The translations under genes and the position numbers were made by a program. The notes under the pieces are model-generated. The model saw nothing but the letters and a program-made list of their open reading frames with translations. It was not told the origin of the DNA and searched no databases. Below, piece by piece: positions 1 to 8,392 of a stretch of 64,000 bases of DNA (position 1 is its first letter; every line of letters starts with the position of its first letter). The DNA is from DATBJG01 sp963790545 (lineage in GTDB: Bacteria > Acidobacteriota > Vicinamibacteria > Vicinamibacterales > JAMQPK01): NCBI GenBank assembly GCA_963790545.1, contig CAWBPA010000024.1, forward strand, positions 186,001 to 250,000, in the 5' to 3' direction.

Positions 1-2073
1 GTCATTTCGAACTCGTAGCGCAGCTTGTGCCGACCAGTTGGGACGTTACCCTTCGACTCGAAGTGGAAGATCGTGTCGGCCACGTAGTTGTACGCGTAAT
101 GGAGCTTGCCCCCTTTGATGAAGAAGACGAAGCCGCCATCGTTGCCGCCGTGCGACAGCAGAACTCCCTCGGCGCCGTCCTTAGGAATGTCCACCTCTGC
201 TGTGATGCTGTACGACCGGTTCAGCGTGTTCACCGCCGCGTTGCCCGGTACCGACTGCGTGCCGGGGTAGGTACGTGTACCGCTTTCGGTCCACAGCAAT
301 CTGCGGACGTGGTTCGCCCAGCCGCAACGTGCCGCGTGCGTCGATCGGCAGCACGTTGTACTTCCCCGCTTCGACGTACCACATGCCGATCATCTCGATG
401 AGCTTCTCCCGATTCGTCGCGGCGAGGTTGTGGTTCTCGGCAAAGTCCTTCTCGAGATGATAGAGCTCCCAGTGTTTGCCATCCTGCTCGGTCAGGGTCT
501 TGGCGTCCATCGTCGCTCCAAAGCCCTTGCCCGCTTCTTTGAACGACGTGCCAGGCCACGGACAGACGGCACGCCAGCCGTCGTGGTACAACGACCGGTG
601 GCCGAACATCTCGAAATACTGTGTGAGATGTTTGGTCGGCACCTTCGCGTCGTTGAACGCGTGCGCAAAGCTGAGACCCTCGATGGGCGACTGGGTGACG
701 CCCTTGATGGTCGTCGGGGCTTCGAGACCCAGCGCCTCGAGCACCGTTGGTACCATGTCAATCGCATGCGCGTACTGCGTCCGAATCTCGCCCTTGGGCT
801 TAATACCCTTCGGCCAGGACACGATGAAGGGGTCGCTCACACCCCCGCGATAGGTCTCGCGCTTCCAGCGACGGAACGGTGTATTGCCCGCGAATGTCCA
901 CCCCCATGAGTAGTGGTTGAAGTACTTGGGCCCTCCGATGTCGTCGATCGCGGCCAGGTTCTGCTCGAGGTTGTCCGGCACGTTGTTGAAGAACTTGTTC
1001 TCGTTGACCGATCCGCTCGGCCCGCCCTCGGCGCTCGCCCCGTTGTCCGAGATGAACATGATGAGCGTATTGTCGAACTCCCCGATGCTCTTGAGGAACT
1101 CGAACAGCCGGCCGTACTGATTGTCGGTGTGCGTCAGAAAACCCGCGAACACTTCCATCATGCGCGCGTAGAGCTTCTTTTCGTCGGCGCTGAGATCCTT
1201 CCATTGCGCGACGTCTGGATCGTGACGCGACAGCTCGGCGTCCTTCGGGACGATGCCCAGCTCCTTCTGGCGGGCGAAGGTTTTTTCGCGGTAGACATCC
1301 CAACCTTCGTCGAACTTTCCCTTGTATTTGTCGGCCCACTCTTTCGGCACGTGATGCGGCGCATGCATCGCGCCGGGACAGAAGTACATGAAGAATGGCT
1401 TGTTCGGAGCTACCTGCTTGGCGTCAGCAATAAAGCCGATAGCGCGATTCACCAGGTCTTCAGTCAGGTGGTAGCCTTCCTCGGGCGTCTTCTCCGGTTC
1501 GACCGCGTGGTTGTCGTAGATCAGCTCCGGATAATACTGATGCGTATCGCCGCCCAGGAATCCGTAGTAGCGCTCGAATCCGCGGCCCAGTGGCCATCGA
1601 TCGTACGGGCCCGCGGCGCTCGTCTGCTCGCTTGGCGCGAGGTGCCACTTCCCCAGCGCGTACGTGTTGTACCCGTTCTGCAACAGCATGTCGGAGAGGA
1701 ACCCGTTTTCAAACGGGATGTACCCATTGCCGCCGGGATACCCCGTTGAACCTTCAGTGATGCATGACATCGCGTTTGAATGGTGATTGCGGCCCGTGAG
1801 AATGCACGAGCGTGTGGGCGAACAGAGCGCGGTCGTGTGCATGTTCATGAAGCGCAGTCCGCCGGCAGCCAGCGCGTCGAGATTCGGCGTGGCGATCGGA
1901 CTGCCATAGCAGCCGAGCTGGCCAAAGCCAGTGTCGTCCTGAACGATGAAGATGACATTGGGCGCCCCATCCTTCGCCCGCAGCGGTTGCGGCCACGAAG
2001 GTTGAGAGACATCGAACGTGCGCCCGATGACTCCGTTGAACGCTGATCCGGGTTTGTACTCTTTTAAGGCCAT
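1..2073 (-). CDS. Arylsulfatase, 3' end cut by window edge, one frameshift
   Basis: Sulfatase-family hydrolase predicted to cleave sulfate esters. Residues 39-57 carry the metal-binding start (two Asp at 46-47). Residues 84-88 are CSPTR, the signature whose Cys is converted to formylglycine. The conserved core continues to about residue 600. Near position 270 the reading frame shifts: the sequence reads TACCTACCCC where TACTACCCC would continue the protein. After removing one base, the frame stays open to position 1 with the usual C-terminal beta-sandwich region (YPGTQSVPGN...), so the natural stop lies outside the window. Without the correction the ORF ends at 181 with an unrelated tail. The start ATG at 2073 has AGGAG about 9 bases upstream. 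No sulfatase-maturing enzyme is visible nearby. Confidence 0.9.
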
Positions 2074-2210
2074 ACGAAGCTTCTCCTAACAGGATGGGTG
2101 CCCGCCTATATCCCGGGCATCCAGTGGTTTGTGTGCGTTCTGCGCCGCCTTTTTTCCCAGTTCAGGCCGGCGTCTGCAGGCAGGCTTGTCGGCGGCCGAT
2201 ACAATCTCAC

Positions 2211-2420
2211 ATGAAAGTCACAACGCTCGCCTGTGTGTTCGTGAGCAAGGATGGGCAGCTCTCGATTCGCCTGGTCGAACCGCCGTTGCCACTCGAATAC
2301 CAAGTACCGACGATCCCCCCCGGGATGGCCCATGCCGCCCGTGCCCTCGGTCTCCCGGCGGAGATTCGAACCTTCAAGCGGACAGCGGCTGACGGCATGC
2401 CGATGTACGAAGAGGTCTGA
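2211..2420 (+). CDS. Small hypothetical protein (69 aa)
   Basis: Unrecognised 69-residue protein starting MKVTTLACVFVSKDGQ and ending in an acidic tail (MPMYEEV). Composition is ordinary for a soluble protein, with no signal peptide or membrane segment. The frame is open further upstream (from 2094), but that extension is Cys/Arg-rich and looks non-coding, so the internal ATG at 2211 was chosen. No clear ribosome site precedes it; a TACAAT hexamer lies 8 bases upstream. It stands alone between divergent or convergent neighbours. Confidence 0.45.
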   Translation: MKVTTLACVFVSKDGQLSIRLVEPPLPLEYQVPTIPPGMAHAARALGLPAEIRTFKRTAADGMPMYEEV

Positions 2421-2589
2421 CCAGCATCCCTACCCTTCTCGCTCGAGCGGCTGCCGCGCTTTAACCAGCAGGCGCAGCTGTTCGTCTGACACCGTCGGCA
2501 TCTTCAAATCGAGATCCCTCAATTGACCGTATGACGATCGCCGACACCGGCGGCACGGTCGCTCTTCGTCTGACGGTCCCCAGCAATGA

Positions 2590-3153
2590 CTACCTGCTGA
2601 ACGAGCGGCCGAGTATGCCAATCACATCGTCCACCATTGATCCGTCGCGGTTTTGATCGAGCGTTGCCCCCAGCATGCCCATGAGACTGCCGCCCATGCC
2701 GCCGGTCGATGCTGGCGTGAAACGACCGCCAGCCGCCGGCGATGCCTGACGCGCCATAGCTCCCATGACGAGGGCTGCCACGATTGGCAGCATGCCTTTC
2801 AGCACATCCGGGCTCAGACCCGTTTGCGCCGCGGCACGGCTGGCCACCTGCCGGCTCGCTTCCTTGCCGCCAAACACGTGACCCAGGATCCCGTTTCCAT
2901 CGGCAATGGCATCAGGTCGGCCGAGGATCGCCGGGTCATCGAGGTACTGTGTGTGGCGCCCTCCCGACAATGCCGACAGCAGGCCTTCCAATCCGCCGGT
3001 GCTCTGCGTATTGCGCTGGAATCCGGCGGCAAGCGCCGGCACGAGAGCCGCAAGGGCCGCCGTCGTCTCGTCGCGTCCCAGCCCAAACTGAGACCCAATC
3101 TGTTGCACGGCCGCACCGTTCTGTGAGTTGAGAATCGCATCGACGAGGTTCAT
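2590..3153 (-). CDS. DUF937 (YidB-like) protein
   Basis: 187-residue protein of the DUF937/YidB-like family, function unknown. The first half is an Ala/Leu-rich helical domain with the typical motif LVDAILNSQNG...QQIGSQFGLG near the N terminus and a helical repeat around residues 25-60. The second half (residues about 115-187) repeats the pattern, with a Gly/Met-rich linker and an ending MVDDVIGILGRSFSR. No signal peptide. Transcribed alone. The family often occurs near envelope or stress genes, which fits the following fasciclin gene but does not prove a role. Confidence 0.8.
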   Translation of the reverse strand: MNLVDAILNSQNGAAVQQIGSQFGLGRDETTAALAALVPALAAGFQRNTQSTGGLEGLLSALSGGRHTQYLDDPAILGRPDAIADGNGILGHVFGGKEASRQVASRAAAQTGLSPDVLKGMLPIVAALVMGAMARQASPAAGGRFTPASTGGMGGSLMGMLGATLDQNRDGSMVDDVIGILGRSFSR

Positions 3154-3380
3154 GGCTGGTTCTCCTTCCCGTGGTCGCCCGGTATCACGTGTTCGACGGG
3201 CATTCGACCGGATTCAAGACGCACTCCAAGGCGGAACAGGCGAAACTCGTCTCATCAGGCAGCAAACACTGTCGTCCGCCGGACGCGTCACGGAATGTCG
3301 TGGGAATGATCGGGGCTCGTGGTGGGAGCTTGTGGGTCAGGTCGCGGGGTCGCTAGTGGCCCGAGAGCGCGAGCTTAGGA

Positions 3381-3411
3381 AGAGGGCGCCGACTGCCATG
3401 CGGCGCCCTCT
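3381..3411 (-). terminator. Stem-loop terminator after the fasciclin gene
   Basis: A perfect 11-bp GC-rich stem (AGAGGGCGCCG / CGGCGCCCTCT) with a 9-base loop lies just beyond the stop of the fasciclin gene on the minus strand and is followed by TTCCT. It resembles an intrinsic terminator with a weak U-tract. Confidence 0.55.
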
Positions 3412-3421
3412 CGAAGAGACG

Positions 3422-3973
3422 CTAGTTTGGGAGAACGACCGAATCGATCACATGGATGACGCCGTTGGACTGGAACACATTCGCCTGAGTGATCCGGGAG
3501 ACTTCTCCCTTCTCGTCTTTCAGCACGATGTCCTTGGAATCCATCATCGCCCAAAGCATGCCGCCGCTCACCGTCTTCAACGTCGCTGTGCCGCCGCCTC
3601 TCTTGATTTGCTTTTTGAGCTCATCGACCGACAGCCGACCCGAGACCACGTGATACGTGAGCACCTTGGTCAGCATGGCCTTGTTTTCTGGCTTGAGCAA
3701 CGTCTCCACGGTCCCGGCCGGCAGCTTCGCGAACGCCGCATTGGTCGGCGCAAACACGGTAAACGGTCCAGGACCCTGCAGGGTGTCAACGAGGTTGGCG
3801 GCTTTGACGGCGGCCACCAGAGTCGTATGGTCTGCTGAGTTCACGGCGTTCTGAATGATGTTCTTGCTGGGAAACATTTCCTGCCCGCCAACGATGGGAT
3901 TCTTGGCCGCCGCGCTGGTTGTTGCCAGGGCAACAGCCATCGTCGCAACAGCGCACAGTCGCATGAATGTCAT
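3422..3973 (-). CDS. Secreted fasciclin-domain protein
   Basis: 183-residue exported protein with one fasciclin (FAS1) domain, a fold used in cell-surface adhesion. Residues 1-25 form a signal peptide (MTFMRLCAV... ending ASAAAK-like). The domain spans about residues 38-183, with the conserved H1 block (PGPFTVFAPTNAAFAKLP), the YH motif (TYHVVSGRL) and the H2 block (NGVIHVIDSVVLP). A longer frame exists, but the ATG at 3973 has AAAGGAC six bases upstream and begins the signal peptide directly. The gene is monocistronic with a stem-loop after its stop. Confidence 0.9.
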   Translation of the reverse strand: MTFMRLCAVATMAVALATTSAAAKNPIVGGQEMFPSKNIIQNAVNSADHTTLVAAVKAANLVDTLQGPGPFTVFAPTNAAFAKLPAGTVETLLKPENKAMLTKVLTYHVVSGRLSVDELKKQIKRGGGTATLKTVSGGMLWAMMDSKDIVLKDEKGEVSRITQANVFQSNGVIHVIDSVVLPN

Positions 3974-4382
3974 GGTCTCGTCCTTTCTGGCGTGGGCGCG
4001 TTGGCCCGTTGTCATTTCTCTCTACGGGCGCGGAAGGCGTTTGGATGACCCGCCAAAAGGAACCCGGCAATCTAACACCCCATCCGTCGCCCACCCTCGT
4101 CACGGTGTACTCGGGCAATACGCTTCCAGCGAGCCGCTGTTCAAGCCCGATTCACATGCTGATAGAGCGAAACACTTGCGCCACAGTCGTGGTCGATCTC
4201 GCGCCAATTCCGAGCTAACGTGAGAGATTCGATCTGTGCAATCAACGACCGAAGGTATGCACGAGAGGAGTCGGGTGGAATTTGTCTTGCACGTTCCGGC
4301 ACCGCATGCGATTTCGTGACCCCCTGACCAATCGATTCGATCGAAACGCGCCCGCGTGCGCGCCTCGCGAGGTCCCGACATC
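3974..4382. other. 409-base gap with no recognised gene
   Basis: This gap holds the promoter side of the fasciclin gene and the upstream side of the 49-residue gene. Short open frames occur on both strands but have Cys/Arg-rich shadow-like composition and no ribosome sites. I see no RNA gene, repeat or clear promoter. Confidence 0.5.
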
Positions 4383-4532
4383 ATGATTCGCAAACTCTCG
4401 TCAGGCCTGTACCGTCTCTACTCCCGAAAGACCAGCCGTCGGACCGGCCGACGACGGCTGTTGGGAACGTTCTGCTCACGACAGGCCGCGGCCTGGCACG
4501 AGCTCGCGGTTCAGCTCGCAAGGCGTTGGTGA
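4383..4532 (+). CDS. Small basic protein (49 aa)
   Basis: A 49-residue Arg/Lys-rich protein beginning MIRKLSSGLYRLYSRKTS and ending VQLARRW. The order MIRKL-(S/K)-SG-YRLYSRK-(x)n-GRRRLLGTF-(x)n-AAAWHELAVQ matches a widespread small-protein family of unknown function that I recall from proteobacteria (typical form MIRKL..G.YRLYSRK....GKRRNLGTF). The C-terminal half would form an amphipathic helix. No clear Shine-Dalgarno is visible. The match in length and motif order is the evidence; the role is unknown. Confidence 0.65.
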   Translation: MIRKLSSGLYRLYSRKTSRRTGRRRLLGTFCSRQAAAWHELAVQLARRW

Positions 4533-4654
4533 CTCTCCCAGCCCCCAGCTCCCGATGAGGTGAGCGGCGAGCCCTTCGCCGCTCCCACCGGCCCGTCGTG
4601 CCTTCAGGCCCTCGGGGCTGCTCGCGCCCGCCGATTCAGGCATAATTCTCCGTT

Positions 4655-4696
4655 GTCAGTTATCAGTTTTCAGTTCTCAGTTTTCAGTTTTCAGTT
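4655..4696. repeat. Intergenic (T)CAGTT simple repeat
   Basis: Six consecutive units of TCAGTT / TTTTCAGTT, ending ten bases before the methyltransferase start. The same unit occurs at 50061-50090 downstream of leuD. This is a simple repeat of unknown role that occupies the leader of the next gene. Confidence 0.7.
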
Positions 4697-4705
4697 CATC
4701 TGGTT

Positions 4706-5800
4706 ATGTTCGACCCCGCTCCTCGTCCGCCGTTCGACACGTCTAAGGCCGAAGCCTTTGCAGGCACGCTCCTCCAGCATCTCAACCACGGGGCCTGGTG
4801 TCTGATGGCTTCGATCGGCCACCGTACGGGTTTGTTCGACACCATGAGCGATCTACCGCCGGCGACGGCCTCGGATATCGCGCGTGCTGCCAATCTCAAT
4901 GAACGCTACGTCAGGGAGTGGCTCGGCGCCATGGTCACGGCCGGCGTGGTCATGGTCGATTCAACGAGTACCCTGTACTCTCTGCCGGCTGAGCACGCCG
5001 CAACCCTGACGCGGGCGGCAGGCACGGACAACATCGCGATGTTCGCGCAGTACATTGGAATGCTCGGTGGCGTTGAAGACGACATCGTGGCGTGCTTCCG
5101 GAACGGTGGCGGCGTTCCGTACGAAAAGTTCTCGCGGTTCCATACGGTGATGGCCGAGGACAATGCCGTGATCTCGGCCCTCGAACCACATGTTCTGCCG
5201 CTCGTGCTAGGTCTGACCGGCCGATTGTCCGCGGGCATCCGCGTGCTCGACCTCGGGTGCGGTTCCGGGCGCGTGTTGAATCGCCTGGCCGGGTTGTACC
5301 CGAGCAGTCGATTCACAGGCATCGATTTGTCCAGCGAGGCGATCGAGACCGCGCGCGCCGAAGCATCCAGACAAGGTCTACGGAACGTCGAGTTCGTGAC
5401 GCGCGATCTCAGCGATTTCGACGTGACGGCCGGGCCGCCAGACTACGAGTTCATCACGACGTTCGATGCCATTCACGACCAGGCCAAGCCACTGAATGTG
5501 CTCAAGGGCATTTACCGCGCATTGATGACCGACGGTGTGTACCTGATGCAGGACATCAAGGGCTCGAGCTTCGTTCACGGCAATCTCGAGCATCCGTTCG
5601 GCACATTTCTGTATACCGTTTCCGCGATGCACTGCATGACGGTGTCGCTGGCGCAAGGCGGTGAAGGACTCGGCGCGATGTGGGGCGAAGAAAAGACGCG
5701 CGAGTACCTGACGATGGCGGGGTTTCGGTCAATTGAGAAGCACGAACTGCCGCATGATCCCATGAACAACTGGTACGTGGTGAGAAAGGGCGTCGCGTGA
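4706..5800 (+). CDS. Class I SAM-dependent methyltransferase with N-terminal winged helix
   Basis: 364-residue cytosolic methyltransferase. Residues about 20-100 form a winged-helix dimerisation domain (GLFDTMSDL...ATASDIARAANLNERYVREWL), as in O-methyltransferase and Rv2258c-like families. Residues about 175-300 form the Rossmann domain, with SAM motif I VLDLGCGSGRVL near 180-190 and an acidic motif II (FTGIDLSSEAIETA). A second acidic segment (FITTFDAIHDQAKP) marks the post-I region. The substrate cannot be told. The start ATG at 4706 follows the CAGTT repeat, without a strong ribosome site. It stands alone. Confidence 0.85.
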   Translation: MFDPAPRPPFDTSKAEAFAGTLLQHLNHGAWCLMASIGHRTGLFDTMSDLPPATASDIARAANLNERYVREWLGAMVTAGVVMVDSTSTLYSLPAEHAATLTRAAGTDNIAMFAQYIGMLGGVEDDIVACFRNGGGVPYEKFSRFHTVMAEDNAVISALEPHVLPLVLGLTGRLSAGIRVLDLGCGSGRVLNRLAGLYPSSRFTGIDLSSEAIETARAEASRQGLRNVEFVTRDLSDFDVTAGPPDYEFITTFDAIHDQAKPLNVLKGIYRALMTDGVYLMQDIKGSSFVHGNLEHPFGTFLYTVSAMHCMTVSLAQGGEGLGAMWGEEKTREYLTMAGFRSIEKHELPHDPMNNWYVVRKGVA

Positions 5801-5847
5801 CGGCGATAGCGTCGGCTGCGTGCTATTCCGGTTCGGCGCAGGAGAAC

Positions 5848-6214
5848 TCACGAAAGCATTTGCGCGATCTCGATCATGAGCCTGACGAGGAGTACTAGCG
5901 GTAGACCAACCAGCAGGATGAGGAGGGGCAACGCGAAGACCGAGAGAATGATTTCAAGCAGGCCTCGGAGGGCCCACCACAGGCTCGAGACGTAACCACG
6001 CGGGTTTGACCCGGACAATTGCTCAGCCTTCTGGGTGCGTTCCGCGGCGATTGTTGTGGAGCCACTGCGCGCTGATGGTGCCCAGGTCGCCCCCCCGCGG
6101 GCGCCAAGACCCGCGCACCGGAATCAGGACGGCGATGGCCGCTCCGAACCGCCGAAGGTATCGAGTGATGTTTCTGAGAGCCCAGCCTGGTTGAGAACCT
6201 GCAGTCCGACGCAC
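5848..6214 (-). CDS. Small membrane protein, probable single frameshift (121 aa)
   Basis: Two short open frames join after removing one T near 6021. The N-terminal part is basic (MRRTAGSQPG...GDLGTISAQWLHNNR). The C-terminal part holds one long hydrophobic helix or hairpin (ALRGLLEIILSVFALPLL... through LVLLVRLMIEIAQML). The corrected length is 121 residues. Read without correction, the upstream frame ends at 6023 and the membrane part could start at a TTG at 6018. It is the last of four small genes on the minus strand (6996 to 5848), probably one operon. No family recognised. Confidence 0.4.
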
Positions 6215-6238
6215 GCGTGTCTCTCTTTCCGGGCGTCC

Positions 6239-6514
6239 TCAGCCCATCCGATCGCCATCGATCGATTTGGTCCTCGGCCAAAGTGGTGTTCGAGGCACAC
6301 GATTTGTGGCCGTGGGCCCGTTTTCGAGTCGAGCGATCCGCTCCTGGGCCTTCTTCTTCAGCAACGCAGAGTCGCGGGCGATGTCCTGCTCGCCGTAGCG
6401 TTCGATCTGCGGGACACGCCGATCGAGCGCCGCAATGAGTTCGCGCAGCTCCTCGACGAGCTCCCTTCGACTCTCACTTTTTTCCGTGAGATTGGTCGTT
6501 CGTCCGGACGTCAT
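6239..6514 (-). CDS. Small coiled-coil protein (91 aa)
   Basis: 91-residue soluble protein dominated by a charged helix (residues about 12-66: ESRRELVEELRELIAALDRRVPQIERYGEQD...KKKAQERIARLE), with heptad-like Leu/Ile spacing, so a coiled coil is likely. Start ATG at 6514 has AGAGGTC upstream. It lies 19 bases after the 6534-6749 gene and before the membrane protein at 5848, on the same strand. No named family is assigned. Confidence 0.65.
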   Translation of the reverse strand: MTSGRTTNLTEKSESRRELVEELRELIAALDRRVPQIERYGEQDIARDSALLKKKAQERIARLENGPTATNRVPRTPLWPRTKSIDGDRMG

Positions 6515-6533
6515 GTTCGACCTCTTAGAATCC

Positions 6534-6749
6534 TCAGCGCAGCAAGACAGAAAACCATATGACCCCGATCGTTATCATGAGCCCCAGAACGACCCGCATG
6601 TTCCGTGAGACACGCGCGTCATGGCGTGCCCCTTTCTCTTCCCACCGGGCCCACCGCTCCTCAAAAGTGAGGGCCGTGGCGGTCCCTGCGGGCGATGGGC
6701 TCACTGCGAGAACGCTTCTGGATTCACTCACGATGTCATCTCCGATCAC
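6534..6749 (-). CDS. Small single-pass membrane protein (71 aa)
   Basis: 71-residue protein with a GTG start at 6749. An N-terminal polar part contains the charged stretch TFEERWARWEEKGARHDARV. It is followed by one C-terminal transmembrane helix (residues about 52-70: VVLGLMITIGVIWFSVLLR), so the N terminus is probably cytoplasmic. The C-terminal helix resembles that of the protein at 12790 in layout. Second gene of the four-gene small-protein operon. Confidence 0.6.
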   Translation of the reverse strand: MIGDDIVSESRSVLAVSPSPAGTATALTFEERWARWEEKGARHDARVSRNMRVVLGLMITIGVIWFSVLLR

Positions 6750-6780
6750 AGTGCGGTTTCGACGTCGCTCCCGACGACCA

Positions 6781-6996
6781 TCACTTGGTTTGCGACGTCT
6801 CAGTGTGATGCAGCACCTCGGCTACTGTGAGAGACGGTTCTCTCGACAGGATCAGCAGGATGGCCGGAGGTACGATGCCCACGAGGAGCAGCAGCACGCC
6901 CGTCGCCACCGTCATCGGCCACTCGAACAACGCGACGACCACGAGCACGGCGATCCATGCGGGAATAATGGCCTTGGTCCGGAATAAGAAGGGCAT
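6781..6996 (-). CDS. Small two-helix membrane protein (71 aa)
   Basis: 71-residue integral membrane protein: two hydrophobic segments (residues about 8-25, AIIPAWIAVLVVVALFEW, and 30-50, ATGVLLLLVGIVPPAILLIL) and a short polar tail. Start ATG at 6996 follows AAAGTGACC. It is the first gene of the minus-strand small-protein operon. Its upstream region carries the ACCTGA-N6-TCAGGT palindrome about 50 bases away and is shared with the divergent XRE regulator. Function unknown. Confidence 0.6.
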   Translation of the reverse strand: MPFLFRTKAIIPAWIAVLVVVALFEWPMTVATGVLLLLVGIVPPAILLILSREPSLTVAEVLHHTETSQTK

Positions 6997-7044
6997 AGGG
7001 TCACTTTCTTCGATTTCTGTCAGACAACCAATGTCTTTCAGATA

Positions 7045-7062
7045 ACCTGAGTTAGTTCAGGT
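7045..7062. promoter_or_regulatory. ACCTGA-N6-TCAGGT palindrome
   Basis: A perfect 6-bp inverted repeat separated by GTTAGT, located 49 bases upstream of the small-membrane-protein operon (start 6996). The same site, with one arm mismatch, recurs at 14008-14025 upstream of the ABM/Hsp20 genes. Probable regulator-binding site. Confidence 0.6.
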
Positions 7063-7168
7063 CACCTGCAGGGACTGAGAATTGGCTCAATCCGTGTAAC
7101 CATTATTGGTTCATTTACTCACGCATGTCAAGTGAGTTGTGCGATAATTCATTTCAAGGGGCCATAAC

Positions 7169-7186
7169 TTAACATTTAGAGGTTAA
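7169..7186. promoter_or_regulatory. TTAAC-N8-GTTAA palindrome at the XRE gene start
   Basis: A perfect 5-bp inverted repeat (TTAACATTTAGAGGTTAA) ends four bases before the XRE regulator's ATG. A near copy with the same spacing lies at 14119-14136. Its position over the ribosome-binding region fits autorepression by the XRE protein (inference). Confidence 0.55.
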
Positions 7187-7190
7187 TCAC

Positions 7191-8066
7191 ATGGATTTCC
7201 CGCTCCTCATCCGGCATCGGCTCAAAGAGCTCGGAACCGAACAGCGGGATCTCGCGGCCGCGGTCCAAGTGACGGAGTCGTACATTTCCCAACTGCTGAC
7301 CGGGAAGAAAGCCCCCCCTGCGCCGGGACGCACGGATATTTACGACAAGATGGAGGCGTTCCTGAGACTGCCCGCCGGGAAGTTGGCCACGCTGGCGGAC
7401 GTTCAGCGCATGGACGCCATCAAGAGAAAACTGGCGGACCCACCTGCGCCGTTGTTTAAAGAAGTACGCGAAGTGATTCTGGGCAAATGCGAGCCCGGCA
7501 AGGCACAGCCCATCCGTGCGATGTTCGAGAAGGAGCCCTTCGGAGCCCTTGAACGCCTCATCACCCAAAAGCTGCTGGACGTGGTCAAGCGTGTGGTGAA
7601 GGAGGAACTGGTTGATGAAAACTGGCTCCGTCTGGTCGCTCGCCTCACCGACCGAAGCTTCCAGCAGATGCGAGTCATCGTGATCGAGTTCCTGGAGACC
7701 GATGTCTTTACTGTCTCGGCCGACAACTGCATCACCTTTCTGGATCCCCTCATCGAATCCTGGGACATCGACCTCGCCACATTCGCGATGGAGATCGTCC
7801 TGAACCGTCGGTTGGCCCCCGGACACCCGAAGAGATTCGAGTTTGTGGAACGGGAACCCACCCCACGCGTGATCGAAGAGCCGGGACTCCGGGCGTTCCT
7901 TCAGGATCCCTCCCTGAGCGGCGATGCGACCGCCGAGGAAATCGAGTTCCTCAAGAAGTTGCAATTCACGCGAAAACGACCGACGCCCCTGTACTATTAC
8001 CGGGAACTGCAAAGCCTGCGCGACCCGCTCCATTTTCGCCGCGCGTCGGCCGAGGAGAAGGCCTAG
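7191..8066 (+). CDS. XRE-family helix-turn-helix regulator
   Basis: 291-residue DNA-binding protein. Residues about 5-65 form a Cro/C1-type HTH (IRHRLKELGTEQRDLAAAVQ...TESYISQLLTGKK). The long C-terminal part (about 75-291) has no family I can name; it is helical and rich in charged residues, and may be a sensor or multimerisation domain. The start ATG at 7191 directly follows a TTAAC-N8-GTTAA palindrome, suggesting autoregulation. It is transcribed divergently from a four-gene operon of small membrane proteins, which are its likely targets. The protein is intact. Confidence 0.8.
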   Translation: MDFPLLIRHRLKELGTEQRDLAAAVQVTESYISQLLTGKKAPPAPGRTDIYDKMEAFLRLPAGKLATLADVQRMDAIKRKLADPPAPLFKEVREVILGKCEPGKAQPIRAMFEKEPFGALERLITQKLLDVVKRVVKEELVDENWLRLVARLTDRSFQQMRVIVIEFLETDVFTVSADNCITFLDPLIESWDIDLATFAMEIVLNRRLAPGHPKRFEFVEREPTPRVIEEPGLRAFLQDPSLSGDATAEEIEFLKKLQFTRKRPTPLYYYRELQSLRDPLHFRRASAEEKA

Positions 8067-8084
8067 CGCGTTCGCCACGATCCC

Positions 8085-8346
8085 CTCTTGCGCATTGCGA
8101 CTGGAGCGTCTCGTTCGCGTCCAGAAACTTTCCGTCATAGTCGATTCGGCAGATTCCGTAGGCGGGGTTTTCCATGAGCGCGCGGTACTGCTCCTGCGAC
8201 GGCTCGACCTCCTCCCCGGTCTTCACGACGCCTTCGGTCGCCGCCAGGACACGGCGTTGTTGCGCCATCGCCGCCCCGTGGGCTGCCCAATGTCGCGGAC
8301 CGTCTCCGGTTTTGCATCGCTCCAGAATCGACATCTCGGTCTTCAC
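8085..8346 (-). pseudogene. Truncated PAS-domain sensor gene
   Basis: The first about 87 residues read like the N terminus of a PAS sensor kinase: a coiled start (MSILERCKTG...QQRRVLAATEGVVKTGEE) followed by a PAS beginning (EQYRALMENPAYGICRIDYD and GKFLDANETL). After this the frame enters the 3' end of the XRE gene on the other strand and loses similarity. The rest of the PAS domain and any kinase domain are missing, so this is a 5' remnant. A palindrome related to the island's operator lies 31 bases upstream (8377-8392). Confidence 0.5.
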
Positions 8347-8376
8347 ACAAACTCTATGGCGTCCGGGACAGAACCC

Positions 8377-8392
8377 TGTTCAGTCTTGGACG
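8377..8392. promoter_or_regulatory. Imperfect TGTNC-N6-GNACA operator
   Basis: TGTTC-AGTCTT-GGACG has one mismatch to the recurrent operator. It lies upstream of the PAS remnant and overlaps the last codons of the 8380-8829 gene. Confidence 0.35.

Noticed and set aside
913..1749. 278-codon plus-strand frame
   Set aside because: Antisense of the sulfatase gene; no domain.
3241..3300. CTGTCGTCCGCCGGACGCG as a possible copy of the operator
   Set aside because: Two mismatches to TGTNC-N6-GNACA, GC-rich by composition, and not placed upstream of a regulated-type gene.
7176..8138. 320-codon minus-strand frame over the XRE gene
   Set aside because: Antisense of a gene with a clear HTH and promoter elements; no domain in this translation.
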